Shown here piece after piece: positions 33,234-42,202 of a stretch of DNA of 42,202 nt. Both the position numbers and the translations under genes were made by a program. The notes under the pieces are model-generated. The model was not told where the DNA came from. It made no database searches and worked only from the letters and a program-made list of their open reading frames with translations. The stretch's first letter is position 1. Each line of letters opens with the position of its first letter. Location of the stretch: positions 1-42,202 of the forward strand of contig CALKWO010000125.1 in NCBI GenBank assembly GCA_938003875.1, given 5' to 3'. Source of the DNA: an uncultured bacterium. Lineage in GTDB: Bacteria; Planctomycetota; Uabimicrobiia; Uabimicrobiales; JABWCH01.

Positions 33234-34379
33234 ATGAAACGAAATTATTATATCTTCTCTGCTGGAAAGCTTATGCGCAAAGAAAATACCATTTTTTTCT
33301 TACCTGCAAAAGAAGAGAAAGCGACCAATGCCCAACAGACCGATCAAGAAATAAAGCCTTTGCCCGAATCAGAAATGCAAGACGAAAGCAAAGAAGAAAT
33401 CCTGACCGAAACCTTTTCAGAAGAGCAAAAAGAAGAACAAAAACAAACCTTTGATGGAAACAAAAAAGTCATCCCTATTGAGGACATTGAATCCTTCTAT
33501 TGTTTCGCTTCCATCAATTTCAATAGCCGTCTTTTGCAATTTCTTACAAAATACAGGATTCCCCTCCATATCTTCAACCATCATGGCTATTACGACGGCA
33601 GCTATTATCCAAGAGAATATCTGCAAAGCGGCTTCCTGGTAGTAAACCAGGTCAAACATTACCTCGATTCCCAAAAACGGCTCGCAATTGCCAGAGAGTT
33701 GATACACGCTGCTTCCTTCAATATCCTGAAAAATCTCCGCTACTACAACTCTCGCGAATGCGACCTGGAATCCTATATTGCCTATATAGAAACAGAACGA
33801 AACAAAATCCAGGATGCACAAGACATCCCTCATCTTATGGGGATCGAAGGTCGTATTCGCGACAAATACTATGAAACCTGGAATATTATCCTTAAACCCC
33901 AGGGCGAAACCTTTAAACTCTATGAAAGAAATCGCCAGCCACCACTCAATGCAATCAATGCCCTTATATCCTTTGGCAATGCTCTCGTATATACAGCATC
34001 TCTCTGCGAAATCTATCGCACCCAGCTTCAGCCAACAATCAGCTTTCTGCATGAACCAGGAGAGAGGCGATTTTCCCTGAGCCTTGATATAGCAGAAATT
34101 TTTAAACCACTCTTCACCGACCGTATAATTTTCAAGCTCCTCAACCAAAATATAATTCAGGAAAAGCACTTTGACCAAAATATGAACTATTGCTATTTAA
34201 AAGAAGAAGGCCGAAAAATATTCGTAAAAGAATTCGAAGAAAAACTCACTACAACCATCAAACACAGAAAGCTTAAAAGAGACGTTTCCTATCGAAGACT
34301 CATCAGGATGGAGTGCTACAAACTCATAAAACACCTTGTAGAAGAAATCCCCTACGAAGGTTTCCAAATTTGGTGGTAA
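33234..34379 (+). CDS. cas1: Cas1 integrase with an acidic insert
   Basis: 381 residues, about 50 more than usual for type I-B Cas1. Integrates spacers at the leader end of the array. Metal-binding residues are Glu205 (MGIEGRIRDKYY), His273 (SFLHEPGERRF) and Asp285/Glu288 (SLDIAEIFKP). The extra length is at about residues 27-75 of the N-terminal beta domain: a Glu/Lys/Gln-rich segment without predicted structure, placed in the loop between KENTIFFLP and KKVIPIEDIESF. The reading frame and flanking motifs are perfect, so it is a real insert rather than an error. AAGGAGAATTTCC supplies the ribosome binding site. Confidence 0.95.
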   Translation: MKRNYYIFSAGKLMRKENTIFFLPAKEEKATNAQQTDQEIKPLPESEMQDESKEEILTETFSEEQKEEQKQTFDGNKKVIPIEDIESFYCFASINFNSRLLQFLTKYRIPLHIFNHHGYYDGSYYPREYLQSGFLVVNQVKHYLDSQKRLAIARELIHAASFNILKNLRYYNSRECDLESYIAYIETERNKIQDAQDIPHLMGIEGRIRDKYYETWNIILKPQGETFKLYERNRQPPLNAINALISFGNALVYTASLCEIYRTQLQPTISFLHEPGERRFSLSLDIAEIFKPLFTDRIIFKLLNQNIIQEKHFDQNMNYCYLKEEGRKIFVKEFEEKLTTTIKHRKLKRDVSYRRLIRMECYKLIKHLVEEIPYEGFQIWW

Positions 34380-34389
34380 AGGATAAAAT

Positions 34390-34653
34390 ATGTATTACAT
34401 AGCAGTTTATGATGTAGAAGAAGCAAGAGTAGGCAAAGCCCTAAAACTTTTCCGTAAATATCTGAATTGGGTACAAAACTCCGTATTTGAAGGCCATCTG
34501 ACCGAAGGCCAGTATGAAAAACTAAAAGCAGAAGTAAAAAGCACGCTACAACTAGACAAAGATTCCATTCTCTTTTACAGTGTTTCTGACCAAAAATTTC
34601 TCCAAAAAACCTTTTTAGGAGTAGAAAAGAACCAGACAGACAATTTTATATAA
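34390..34653 (+). CDS. cas2: Cas2
   Basis: 87 residues. MYYIAVYDVEEARVGKALKLFRKYLNWVQNSVFEG is the ferredoxin-like Cas2 fold, with the typical Asp8. Cas2 bridges two Cas1 dimers in the integration complex. It lies 10 bp after cas1 and is the last cas gene before the leader and array. Confidence 0.95.
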   Translation: MYYIAVYDVEEARVGKALKLFRKYLNWVQNSVFEGHLTEGQYEKLKAEVKSTLQLDKDSILFYSVSDQKFLQKTFLGVEKNQTDNFI

Positions 34654-34669
34654 AATCCCAAAAATCCAG

Positions 34670-34698
34670 TTGACAAGCCGTTTTCCATAAATTATAAT
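34670..34698 (+). promoter_or_regulatory. Perfect consensus promoter in the leader
   Basis: TTGACA at 34670-34675 and TATAAT at 34693-34698, 17 bp apart: all 12 consensus bases match and spacing is optimal. Transcription would start near 34705, over 200 nt before the first repeat. It is the strongest promoter seen in the window and probably drives the array, the leader ORF, or both. Confidence 0.8.
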
Positions 34699-34839
34699 CG
34701 TCGAGGTATCCCAAAATGCCAAAATTATCTTTTAACCTGATCACAAAATTTCTTATAAACGAACATAACCTGTTATTTCTCAAAGAAATAACAAAAGTCG
34801 TCGCCCCCCTGCTAAAAATACATTATCATACCTCGACGA
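34698..34839. repeat. 12-bp inverted repeat in the leader
   Basis: TCGTCGAGGTAT at 34698-34709 is repeated exactly in reverse complement at 34828-34839. A third half-copy, GTCGTCG at 34797-34803, can compete for the right arm (CGACGAC at 34834-34840), allowing two exclusive folds. The left arm overlaps the last -10 base, so it may act as DNA rather than RNA. Confidence 0.6.
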
Positions 34840-34892
34840 CAACAAACAAAAATATTTGGAAACATAGTTCAGATAAACACTGGGTTGTATAG
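34716..34892 (+). CDS. Candidate 58-residue protein encoded in the CRISPR leader
   Basis: ATG 34716 to TAG 34890-34892 is open for 58 codons. GAGG at 34703-34706 is 9 nt upstream and could be its ribosome binding site. The perfect promoter at 34670 would give a leader of only about 10 nt, leaving this site at the very 5' end. The product starts MPKLSFNLITKFL, has a hydrophobic/helical first half (LLFLKEITKVVAPLLKI) and a polar second half rich in Thr, Asn, Lys and His. No family recognised. In AT-rich DNA an ORF this long can arise by chance, so this is a candidate only. Confidence 0.3.
   Translation: MPKLSFNLITKFLINEHNLLFLKEITKVVAPLLKIHYHTSTTTNKNIWKHSSDKHWVV
34771..34793 (+). ncRNA. Hairpin inside the leader transcript
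   Basis: TGTTATTTCT (34771-34780), loop CAA, AGAAATAACA (34784-34793): a perfect 10-bp stem in the middle of the inverted repeat. No T-run follows, so it is not a terminator. It could be part of a structured leader RNA; the ncRNA label is tentative. Confidence 0.35.
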
Positions 34893-34917
34893 GGTTTTTG
34901 GGGGAAATTTTGGCGGG

Positions 34918-37900
34918 GCCTGAATCGAACCTTTAAGGAATTGAAACCTCTTTGAGCTTTACAATCTCGATGGAATCTTTGGCGCCTGAATCGAACCTTT
35001 AAGGAATTGAAACTGATAGTGACTTTCCAGTTATCATCTATTGTGTTTGCGCCTGAATCGAACCTTTAAGGAATTGAAACATCCTCTTTTTTAGGAATCA
35101 ATTTATTTCTATCAAGCCTGAATCGAACCTTTAAGGAATTGAAACTCGTTGTATCTTTGTATTCTTTCATATCGCGAAGAGGCCTGAATCGAACCTTTAA
35201 GGAATTGAAACTTAATTATGACTTTGCGATGAGGAAACTCCCCATCGCGCCTGAATCGAACCTTTAAGGAATTGAAACAAGGTGTTTCTGGCAATACCCT
35301 GCGCATCTTAAACGAGCCTGAATCGAACCTTTAAGGAATTGAAACTCCAAAAGTAATAAGTTCTTGACTGACATACATTTGAGCCTGAATCGAACCTTTA
35401 AGGAATTGAAACATTCTAACCCCTGGGCGATATTCCCAGGCAAGCCCCTGCCTGAATCGAACCTTTAAGGAATTGAAACTCACAAAATTTTCTTTGCTAT
35501 TTGCGGCTTTGAATGGTGCCTGAATCGAACCTTTAAGGAATTGAAACAGCTTTAGGAAAACATTAAAAGCGTCCCTGAGTAGGGGCCTGAATCGAACCTT
35601 TAAGGAATTGAAACGGGAAAAGACACCTTAACAGGCGTTTTCTGTGTATATGCCTGAATCGAACCTTTAAGGAATTGAAACTCAAAATACTTGTTGGCCT
35701 GCTCAACAAATTTTACTGCCTGAATCGAACCTTTAAGGAATTGAAACGATAAAGTGAAGCAGGCTATTACATTCCTGAAGGGGCCTGAATCGAACCTTTA
35801 AGGAATTGAAACTGCGCTCATTGCGGATGTAATGTGTGCGAAAACTGCGCCTGAATCGAACCTTTAAGGAATTGAAACAATCATCTTCTGTGACACCTTC
35901 TTGCACGCCCTTAAGCCTGAATCGAACCTTTAAGGAATTGAAACATCACACTTCGTGCTACTTTCGATACAGAAAATTATGGCCTGAATCGAACCTTTAA
36001 GGAATTGAAACTTTTTTGCACGCGCTTGTTTACATGGACACAGCAAGGCCTGAATCGAACCTTTAAGGAATTGAAACAACATGTGTATCCGCGCATTGGG
36101 ATATTTTTTCCGAGCCTGAATCGAACCTTTAAGGAATTGAAACGAGTTAGAAAACAACATGAAGTGGCTGTTTGGCATGCCTGAATCGAACCTTTAAGGA
36201 ATTGAAACCAGATTAACTTCCTTCTGAATGATGGTAGCACTGAGGGCCTGAATCGAACCTTTAAGGAATTGAAACTTTTCATCTACGTAAACTTCGTTGT
36301 AGCCATATACAGGCCTGAATCGAACCTTTAAGGAATTGAAACAATGCGTCACTCTGAATCAGGCAGGGGACTGGTGCAGGGCCTGAATCGAACCTTTAAG
36401 GAATTGAAACCTGTCTCCTTCATGCCGAAACAATCCGCAATCTCCGCCTGAATCGAACCTTTAAGGAATTGAAACTTGTTACAATTGTACTGATTTGCTG
36501 TGCGTCAAATCGCCTGAATCGAACCTTTAAGGAATTGAAACTTTTTTGTTTTGTGACAGTCCGCAAGGTGCGTCATATAGCCTGAATCGAACCTTTAAGG
36601 AATTGAAACATGTAATTCTAGCTTTTTTGCAATTTTGTATTTTAAGCCTGAATCGAACCTTTAAGGAATTGAAACTTTTTTACTTGCGCCAGGGGCTGCT
36701 AGGTTTGAATAAGCCTGAATCGAACCTTTAAGGAATTGAAACTGACATGAATAGTTATTTTGCTATGCAGAGCGCATTGCCTGAATCGAACCTTTAAGGA
36801 ATTGAAACGAGGACTTTTGCATATAGCTTGACGGCTTCTATTTGGGCCTGAATCGAACCTTTAAGGAATTGAAACATTGCAGCAACAGAAAAAATCTTTA
36901 ATCCAGAGATTGCCTGAATCGAACCTTTAAGGAATTGAAACTATCTACGGAAATAAGCGAAAGCAAAAAAGACTTCAGCCTGAATCGAACCTTTAAGGAA
37001 TTGAAACGCAAAAGCTTGATAAATCCCTTTTGTTTTAGAGTTGGCCTGAATCGAACCTTTAAGGAATTGAAACTGACGAGTGATGACAAGGTAAGTTTAC
37101 AGAATTTTAGGCCTGAATCGAACCTTTAAGGAATTGAAACGGGCATTCTCTAACAAAAAGAACGATACAAAAAAAAGCCTGAATCGAACCTTTAAGGAAT
37201 TGAAACTTGGCAAGCAACATAGCATCAACAATAAAAGAGGTAGGCCTGAATCGAACCTTTAAGGAATTGAAACAATATTTTTTCTATGTCGGGAATCGGA
37301 ATCTATGCTGCCTGAATCGAACCTTTAAGGAATTGAAACGGCAATTGTTTTGACCATGCCTCGAAGCTCCGCAATGCCTGAATCGAACCTTTAAGGAATT
37401 GAAACGAAGAAAAATATTTTATCAAGACGGTCGGCATTTCGCCTGAATCGAACCTTTAAGGAATTGAAACGAAACAAGATGCTCAATGATCTCCCCGCCC
37501 TCTGGGCCTGAATCGAACCTTTAAGGAATTGAAACTTTAGATTCTTGCGCCTTTTTAATCTTGAGTTCATCGCCTGAATCGAACCTTTAAGGAATTGAAA
37601 CAATTCTGTTTTGATCTATTTCTTTCTGCGTTTCCGCGCCTGAATCGAACCTTTAAGGAATTGAAACGGCTTATGTATCTTTGCTTTTGTTGTTATTGTA
37701 TTTGCCTGAATCGAACCTTTAAGGAATTGAAACAACAGTCCCCGCTAGTGAATGCTGTTGACATCGCAAGCCTGAATCGAACCTTTAAGGAATTGAAACG
37801 GTTTATATTCTCCTATGTTGTACAATTTAAAGACCGCCTGAATCGAACCTTTAAGGAATTGAAACTGCTTAGAGCGTGGTTGTGGTATTGCACAAAAAGA

Positions 37901-40900
37901 AGCCTGAATCGAACCTTTAAGGAATTGAAACGAAACTTTCTCGAATGAATCCGCTAAGTGGTGTATTGCCTGAATCGAACCTTTAAGGAATTGAAACGAA
38001 ACAACAATGAGAAGGGTAGAGGAAATAGCAAAAAGCCTGAATCGAACCTTTAAGGAATTGAAACTGCTGTATTTCGAGGAATTCTATTTTGTCAGGCATA
38101 GCCTGAATCGAACCTTTAAGGAATTGAAACACAAATGCTTGACCGCGCCGTATCCATAATTATGGGGGCCTGAATCGAACCTTTAAGGAATTGAAACTAG
38201 GTGGTGGCGATGCTGGCAAAATCCGCATTGCTGAGCCTGAATCGAACCTTTAAGGAATTGAAACTTATGACGTAAAGAGCAAAGATGTATTTTTGATACC
38301 GCCTGAATCGAACCTTTAAGGAATTGAAACACGTTAGAAGACGCAAAAGCAGCCCTGGAAAGAATCGCCTGAATCGAACCTTTAAGGAATTGAAACGACT
38401 TTTCAACGGATACAAGATAATCGTCTATTCCTGCCTGAATCGAACCTTTAAGGAATTGAAACTGCGAGAAGAGAACGCAAGGCTCAAGGCAGAGCTGGAG
38501 CCTGAATCGAACCTTTAAGGAATTGAAACTTGTTTCCCTTTTTTGCGCCCCTTAGCCTTGCTAGGGCCTGAATCGAACCTTTAAGGAATTGAAACTTTGC
38601 CCATGTACCAGGACTATTAGCACTAACAACCAGCCTGAATCGAACCTTTAAGGAATTGAAACGGAGCAAGAGGAATAATAGAGTTATTCTTTGAGTGCCT
38701 GAATCGAACCTTTAAGGAATTGAAACGGGCGTTAAGCGAAGAAATTCACGGCCTAAAACATCGCCTGAATCGAACCTTTAAGGAATTGAAACAAATTTTT
38801 TTATCCTGCTCAGGATCACATTCTTTTTGCCTGAATCGAACCTTTAAGGAATTGAAACTGTTTTCTTGCTTCGCGACCCTTACAAATTCTTCTTGCCTGA
38901 ATCGAACCTTTAAGGAATTGAAACTCCGTCATAACAGGATTACGCATTTATTTACTCCTTGCCTGAATCGAACCTTTAAGGAATTGAAACTTTGTAGCGT
39001 GTGCGGAAAAATACTCGATTATATGATGCCTGAATCGAACCTTTAAGGAATTGAAACGGAGAAACATGAACTGACATAATTTACTCCTATTCTTGCCTGA
39101 ATCGAACCTTTAAGGAATTGAAACACTAAAATTGGATCTGTATCCCTTTCTTTCCTGCAAAGCCTGAATCGAACCTTTAAGGAATTGAAACTTCTGTTCA
39201 GTATTCTATTATGAATAAAAAATTAATAGCCTGAATCGAACCTTTAAGGAATTGAAACAACAGCAGCCCCAGTAGTTGAATCTACACAGACATAAGGCCT
39301 GAATCGAACCTTTAAGGAATTGAAACAACAATGTAACAATGGGAATGCAGCCTACTAGACAGATGCCTGAATCGAACCTTTAAGGAATTGAAACGCGATT
39401 GGCAGCGCGGTAATGAGATTTGAAATCGAGGGCCTGAATCGAACCTTTAAGGAATTGAAACGATGTTTACTTTTACCCCCAAAAACCAAGGAGAATCGCC
39501 TGAATCGAACCTTTAAGGAATTGAAACCTGCTTAGGTTTATTTTTGCTACTTCCTGGATGTACGCCTGAATCGAACCTTTAAGGAATTGAAACCGAATAT
39601 GGCCGTTCGCCTTCGTTTCTTCGTTTCGCCTGAATCGAACCTTTAAGGAATTGAAACGGAAAATAGAAGAAATTTTTTTCAAATCCGAATACTGCCTGAA
39701 TCGAACCTTTAAGGAATTGAAACGGCTTTTCTCTGCAATAAATGCTATAGCTCTAAGAAAGCCTGAATCGAACCTTTAAGGAATTGAAACAGAAAAATAC
39801 AAAGATGACCCGAAGAAAATAGTCTTCGGCCTGAATCGAACCTTTAAGGAATTGAAACCGACAGAAAGCTTGTAATGCTTCTGCCCCGTCTGCGCCTGAA
39901 TCGAACCTTTAAGGAATTGAAACTAGTGTTGTGAAAGCGAAAAAACTTGAGATACCACGGCCTGAATCGAACCTTTAAGGAATTGAAACTCTTTTGGGCT
40001 TTCTCATAAACTCCTTGATCTCGTTTGGCCTGAATCGAACCTTTAAGGAATTGAAACTTATAAAGTCCTCTCTGGAATTAGAACAGAGGACGGGCCTGAA
40101 TCGAACCTTTAAGGAATTGAAACCTACGGCCTCAGAGGTCTTTCTACTCTCATTTTGCGCCTGAATCGAACCTTTAAGGAATTGAAACATCCGTGTGAGA
40201 AGTCGTTTTTCTTGCATTTTTTACGCCTGAATCGAACCTTTAAGGAATTGAAACTTGGCTTGCTTGAGAAATTCAACGAAGTGAGCAGAAGCCTGAATCG
40301 AACCTTTAAGGAATTGAAACGATTGAGCCGACACTGTATCCTGCACTAGAATCATGCCTGAATCGAACCTTTAAGGAATTGAAACTTGAAAATTGTCTTG
40401 TAGATGGGCAAACAGTAACAACCAGCCTGAATCGAACCTTTAAGGAATTGAAACGGCTATTACAAGTTCTTGCTCTGTGAAAACAGGATGCCTGAATCGA
40501 ACCTTTAAGGAATTGAAACAAAATTATTTCCAACTTCGTCTTGCTTTCTGAACCAGCCTGAATCGAACCTTTAAGGAATTGAAACCCCCCGCAAATATGC
40601 CTGCGCCAGCAAGTGGGACACATGCCTGAATCGAACCTTTAAGGAATTGAAACACTTTCTTGCTGGTCATCATCATAGTACAGGGCTTGCGCCTGAATCG
40701 AACCTTTAAGGAATTGAAACGGGAGTATGCACCAGTAACGCTAGGTGAATACCCAGGCCTGAATCGAACCTTTAAGGAATTGAAACGATGATAGAAAATC
40801 AGGCAAACATTGATGAAAAACTGCCTGAATCGAACCTTTAAGGAATTGAAACTCTCTTTTGACTCAACTATCAATTTATCTGTTTTTGGCCTGAATCGAA

Positions 40901-42202
40901 CCTTTAAGGAATTGAAACAACGGGCAAGCTTTATCTTTGTGCTTCTGACGATGGTGGCCTGAATCGAACCTTTAAGGAATTGAAACATAAAAAAAGTGAT
41001 TGAAACAAACTAAAAATCAAATGCCTGAATCGAACCTTTAAGGAATTGAAACTATAGTTATATTTGTTATTTTCCATTCTGATGAACATGCCTGAATCGA
41101 ACCTTTAAGGAATTGAAACAAATTTGTGTAAGATTCCATAATATTCCGTTACAGGGGCCTGAATCGAACCTTTAAGGAATTGAAACATATACACAGTAAA
41201 ATCAATACCATCGCGCTTTAAAGCCTGAATCGAACCTTTAAGGAATTGAAACTAAAACTATCTCAACTGATAACAAGATACCTGGAATGCCTGAATCGAA
41301 CCTTTAAGGAATTGAAACCGCAATTCATGAAATGTGAAAGTCTGTGTTCCAGTGCCTGAATCGAACCTTTAAGGAATTGAAACCTCATCATGTTTATAGA
41401 AGCATAAGGCAATGTTCCAGCCTGAATCGAACCTTTAAGGAATTGAAACAGTTTGAAAGAAATCTTATATCCGAGAGAACAAAGGCCTGAATCGAACCTT
41501 TAAGGAATTGAAACAAAACGAAAATTTTGCTTCCCATGACGCGCGAGCAGGCCTGAATCGAACCTTTAAGGAATTGAAACAAATTTTTGCAATCTCCTGG
41601 TTTGTCCTGAACCTAGCGCCTGAATCGAACCTTTAAGGAATTGAAACTATGCTATATTTTGTTGCATGAGAACACAAAGTCTCGCCTGAATCGAACCTTT
41701 AAGGAATTGAAACTCAAGACTGCAAGTGATTCAAGGCTTTGTACCCATTCCGCCTGAATCGAACCTTTAAGGAATTGAAACGTTGTTATTCATGAATTTT
41801 ATGATGGAATAGCATTAGCCTGAATCGAACCTTTAAGGAATTGAAACATGGATTCGATGATAAAAACACTTCAAAAAGAAACAGCCTGAATCGAACCTTT
41901 AAGGAATTGAAACGTGGAATTATGATTGTTTGTTTGTTGGATATTAATTCGCCTGAATCGAACCTTTAAGGAATTGAAACTAATCTTGTAATCTGGGTAC
42001 AAAAACTTCATTCTAGCCTGAATCGAACCTTTAAGGAATTGAAACTTTTGAACATGCCTGTCTGAAAGATGCAAACCTAGAGCCTGAATCGAACCTTTAA
42101 GGAATTGAAACTTTGCTTGCTTTCAGGCTGTCTATCTTGTTTTGAATGCCTGAATCGAACCTTTAAGGAATTGAAACATGGATTCGATGATAAAAACACT
42201 TC
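34918..42202 (+). CRISPR. CRISPR array with 110 repeats, running off the window
   Basis: The 30-nt repeat starts GCCTGAATCGAACC and ends AAGGAATTGAAAC. I located 110 copies, from 34918-34947 to 42148-42177, and saw no variant by eye. Repeat-to-repeat distance is 64-69 nt, so the 109 complete spacers are about 34-39 nt. A partial spacer occupies 42178-42202. Orientation is set by the leader on the left and by the AUUGAAAC 5' handle expected from Cas6 cutting. CCTTTAAGG inside the repeat can form only a 3-bp stem. Spacers 105 (41848-41883) and 110 share their first 25 nt. Many spacers read as coding fragments. Confidence 0.99.

Larger units (their letters stand above)
34654..34917 (+). promoter_or_regulatory. 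CRISPR leader
   Basis: 264 bp between cas2 and the first repeat. AT-rich in general, but with a C-rich patch (34803-34809) and a G-rich end (GGGGGAAA, GGCGGG) next to the first repeat. It contains a strong promoter, an inverted repeat, a hairpin and a 58-codon ORF, listed separately. New spacers should enter at 34918. Confidence 0.85.

Noticed and set aside
33417..34178. 253-codon minus-strand ORF
   Set aside because: It lies wholly within cas1, whose frame is fully supported by catalytic motifs.
34848..34867. TTTGGAAACATAG in the leader as a degenerate repeat or CreA-like pseudo-repeat
   Set aside because: Only the last few bases resemble the repeat end, which is within chance for AT-rich DNA.
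35112..42074. Many ORFs of 60-154 codons on both strands across the array, with repeated LNRTFKELK, FNSLKVRFR or QFLKGSIQA
   Set aside because: They are translations of the CRISPR repeat joined by spacers and have no other support.
1..42202. tRNA, rRNA or riboswitch
   Set aside because: No cloverleaf with anticodon stem, rRNA signature or known riboswitch core was recognised by eye. A covariance-model search would be decisive.

Overview
This window looks like one AT-rich bacterial contig. It has two parts. Positions 1-16500 hold core genes (ATP synthase subunits, succinyl-CoA synthetase, topoisomerase III, a PBP1C-type cell-wall synthase, a rhomboid protease). Positions 16600-42202 hold an accessory region with an insertion sequence, decayed transposon DNA and a very large type I CRISPR-Cas locus. 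The pentapeptide-repeat/kinase-like fusion, FHA protein, rhomboid with a long cytoplasmic tail, four-helix-bundle remnant and short GC-rich intergenic repeats suggest a Gram-negative from the Planctomycetes/PVC neighbourhood. No rRNA or other marker settles this, so the taxonomy is inference.

Layout. 1-205: palindromic element with GTTCCC/GGGAAC tandem arms around a truncated four-helix-bundle ORF. 397-3100: atpG-atpD-atpC with no atpA visible upstream. 3220-5052: pentapeptide-repeat protein fused to a probable pseudokinase. 5084-10716: sucC, sucD, tail-anchored FHA protein, topB and a DUF433/DUF5615 toxin-antitoxin-like pair, all closely spaced on the + strand. 10771-13110: PBP1C. 13401-16495: unknown membrane protein, tiny secreted protein, rhomboid protease. 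16590-18808: IS1634-like element. 18827-19144: TnpB remnant. 19430-19822: secreted unknown protein with its own promoter and terminator.

CRISPR region. 20114-26871 encodes cas6, a second cas6-type protein, cas5, cas3, a Cas8-like protein and cas7, resembling the Porphyromonas (PGING/Csp) subtype. After a 324-bp gap with GC-rich hairpins, 27196-32640 encodes a second, different effector module of the Tneap I-B type (cas8b1/cst1, cas7/cst2, cas5t, cas3). One adaptation set follows (cas4, cas1, cas2), then a leader and one array of at least 110 repeats of 30 nt that looked identical by eye and runs off the window. The reading is two complete interference complexes, each with its own Cas3, fed by one adaptation module and one array.

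The least explained stretch is the 264-bp leader. It holds a perfect consensus sigma70-type promoter (TTGACA, 17 bp, TATAAT), a 12-bp inverted repeat around a 10-bp hairpin, and an uninterrupted 58-codon ORF with a plausible ribosome binding site, all before the first repeat. An intrinsic terminator also sits between cas5t and the second cas3, separating effector genes from cas3 and the adaptation genes.

The last 55 nt of the window exactly repeat an internal 55 nt (one repeat plus 25 nt of spacer). This suggests either a contig end from a k=55 assembly or a duplicated spacer block, so array length beyond this point should not be trusted.
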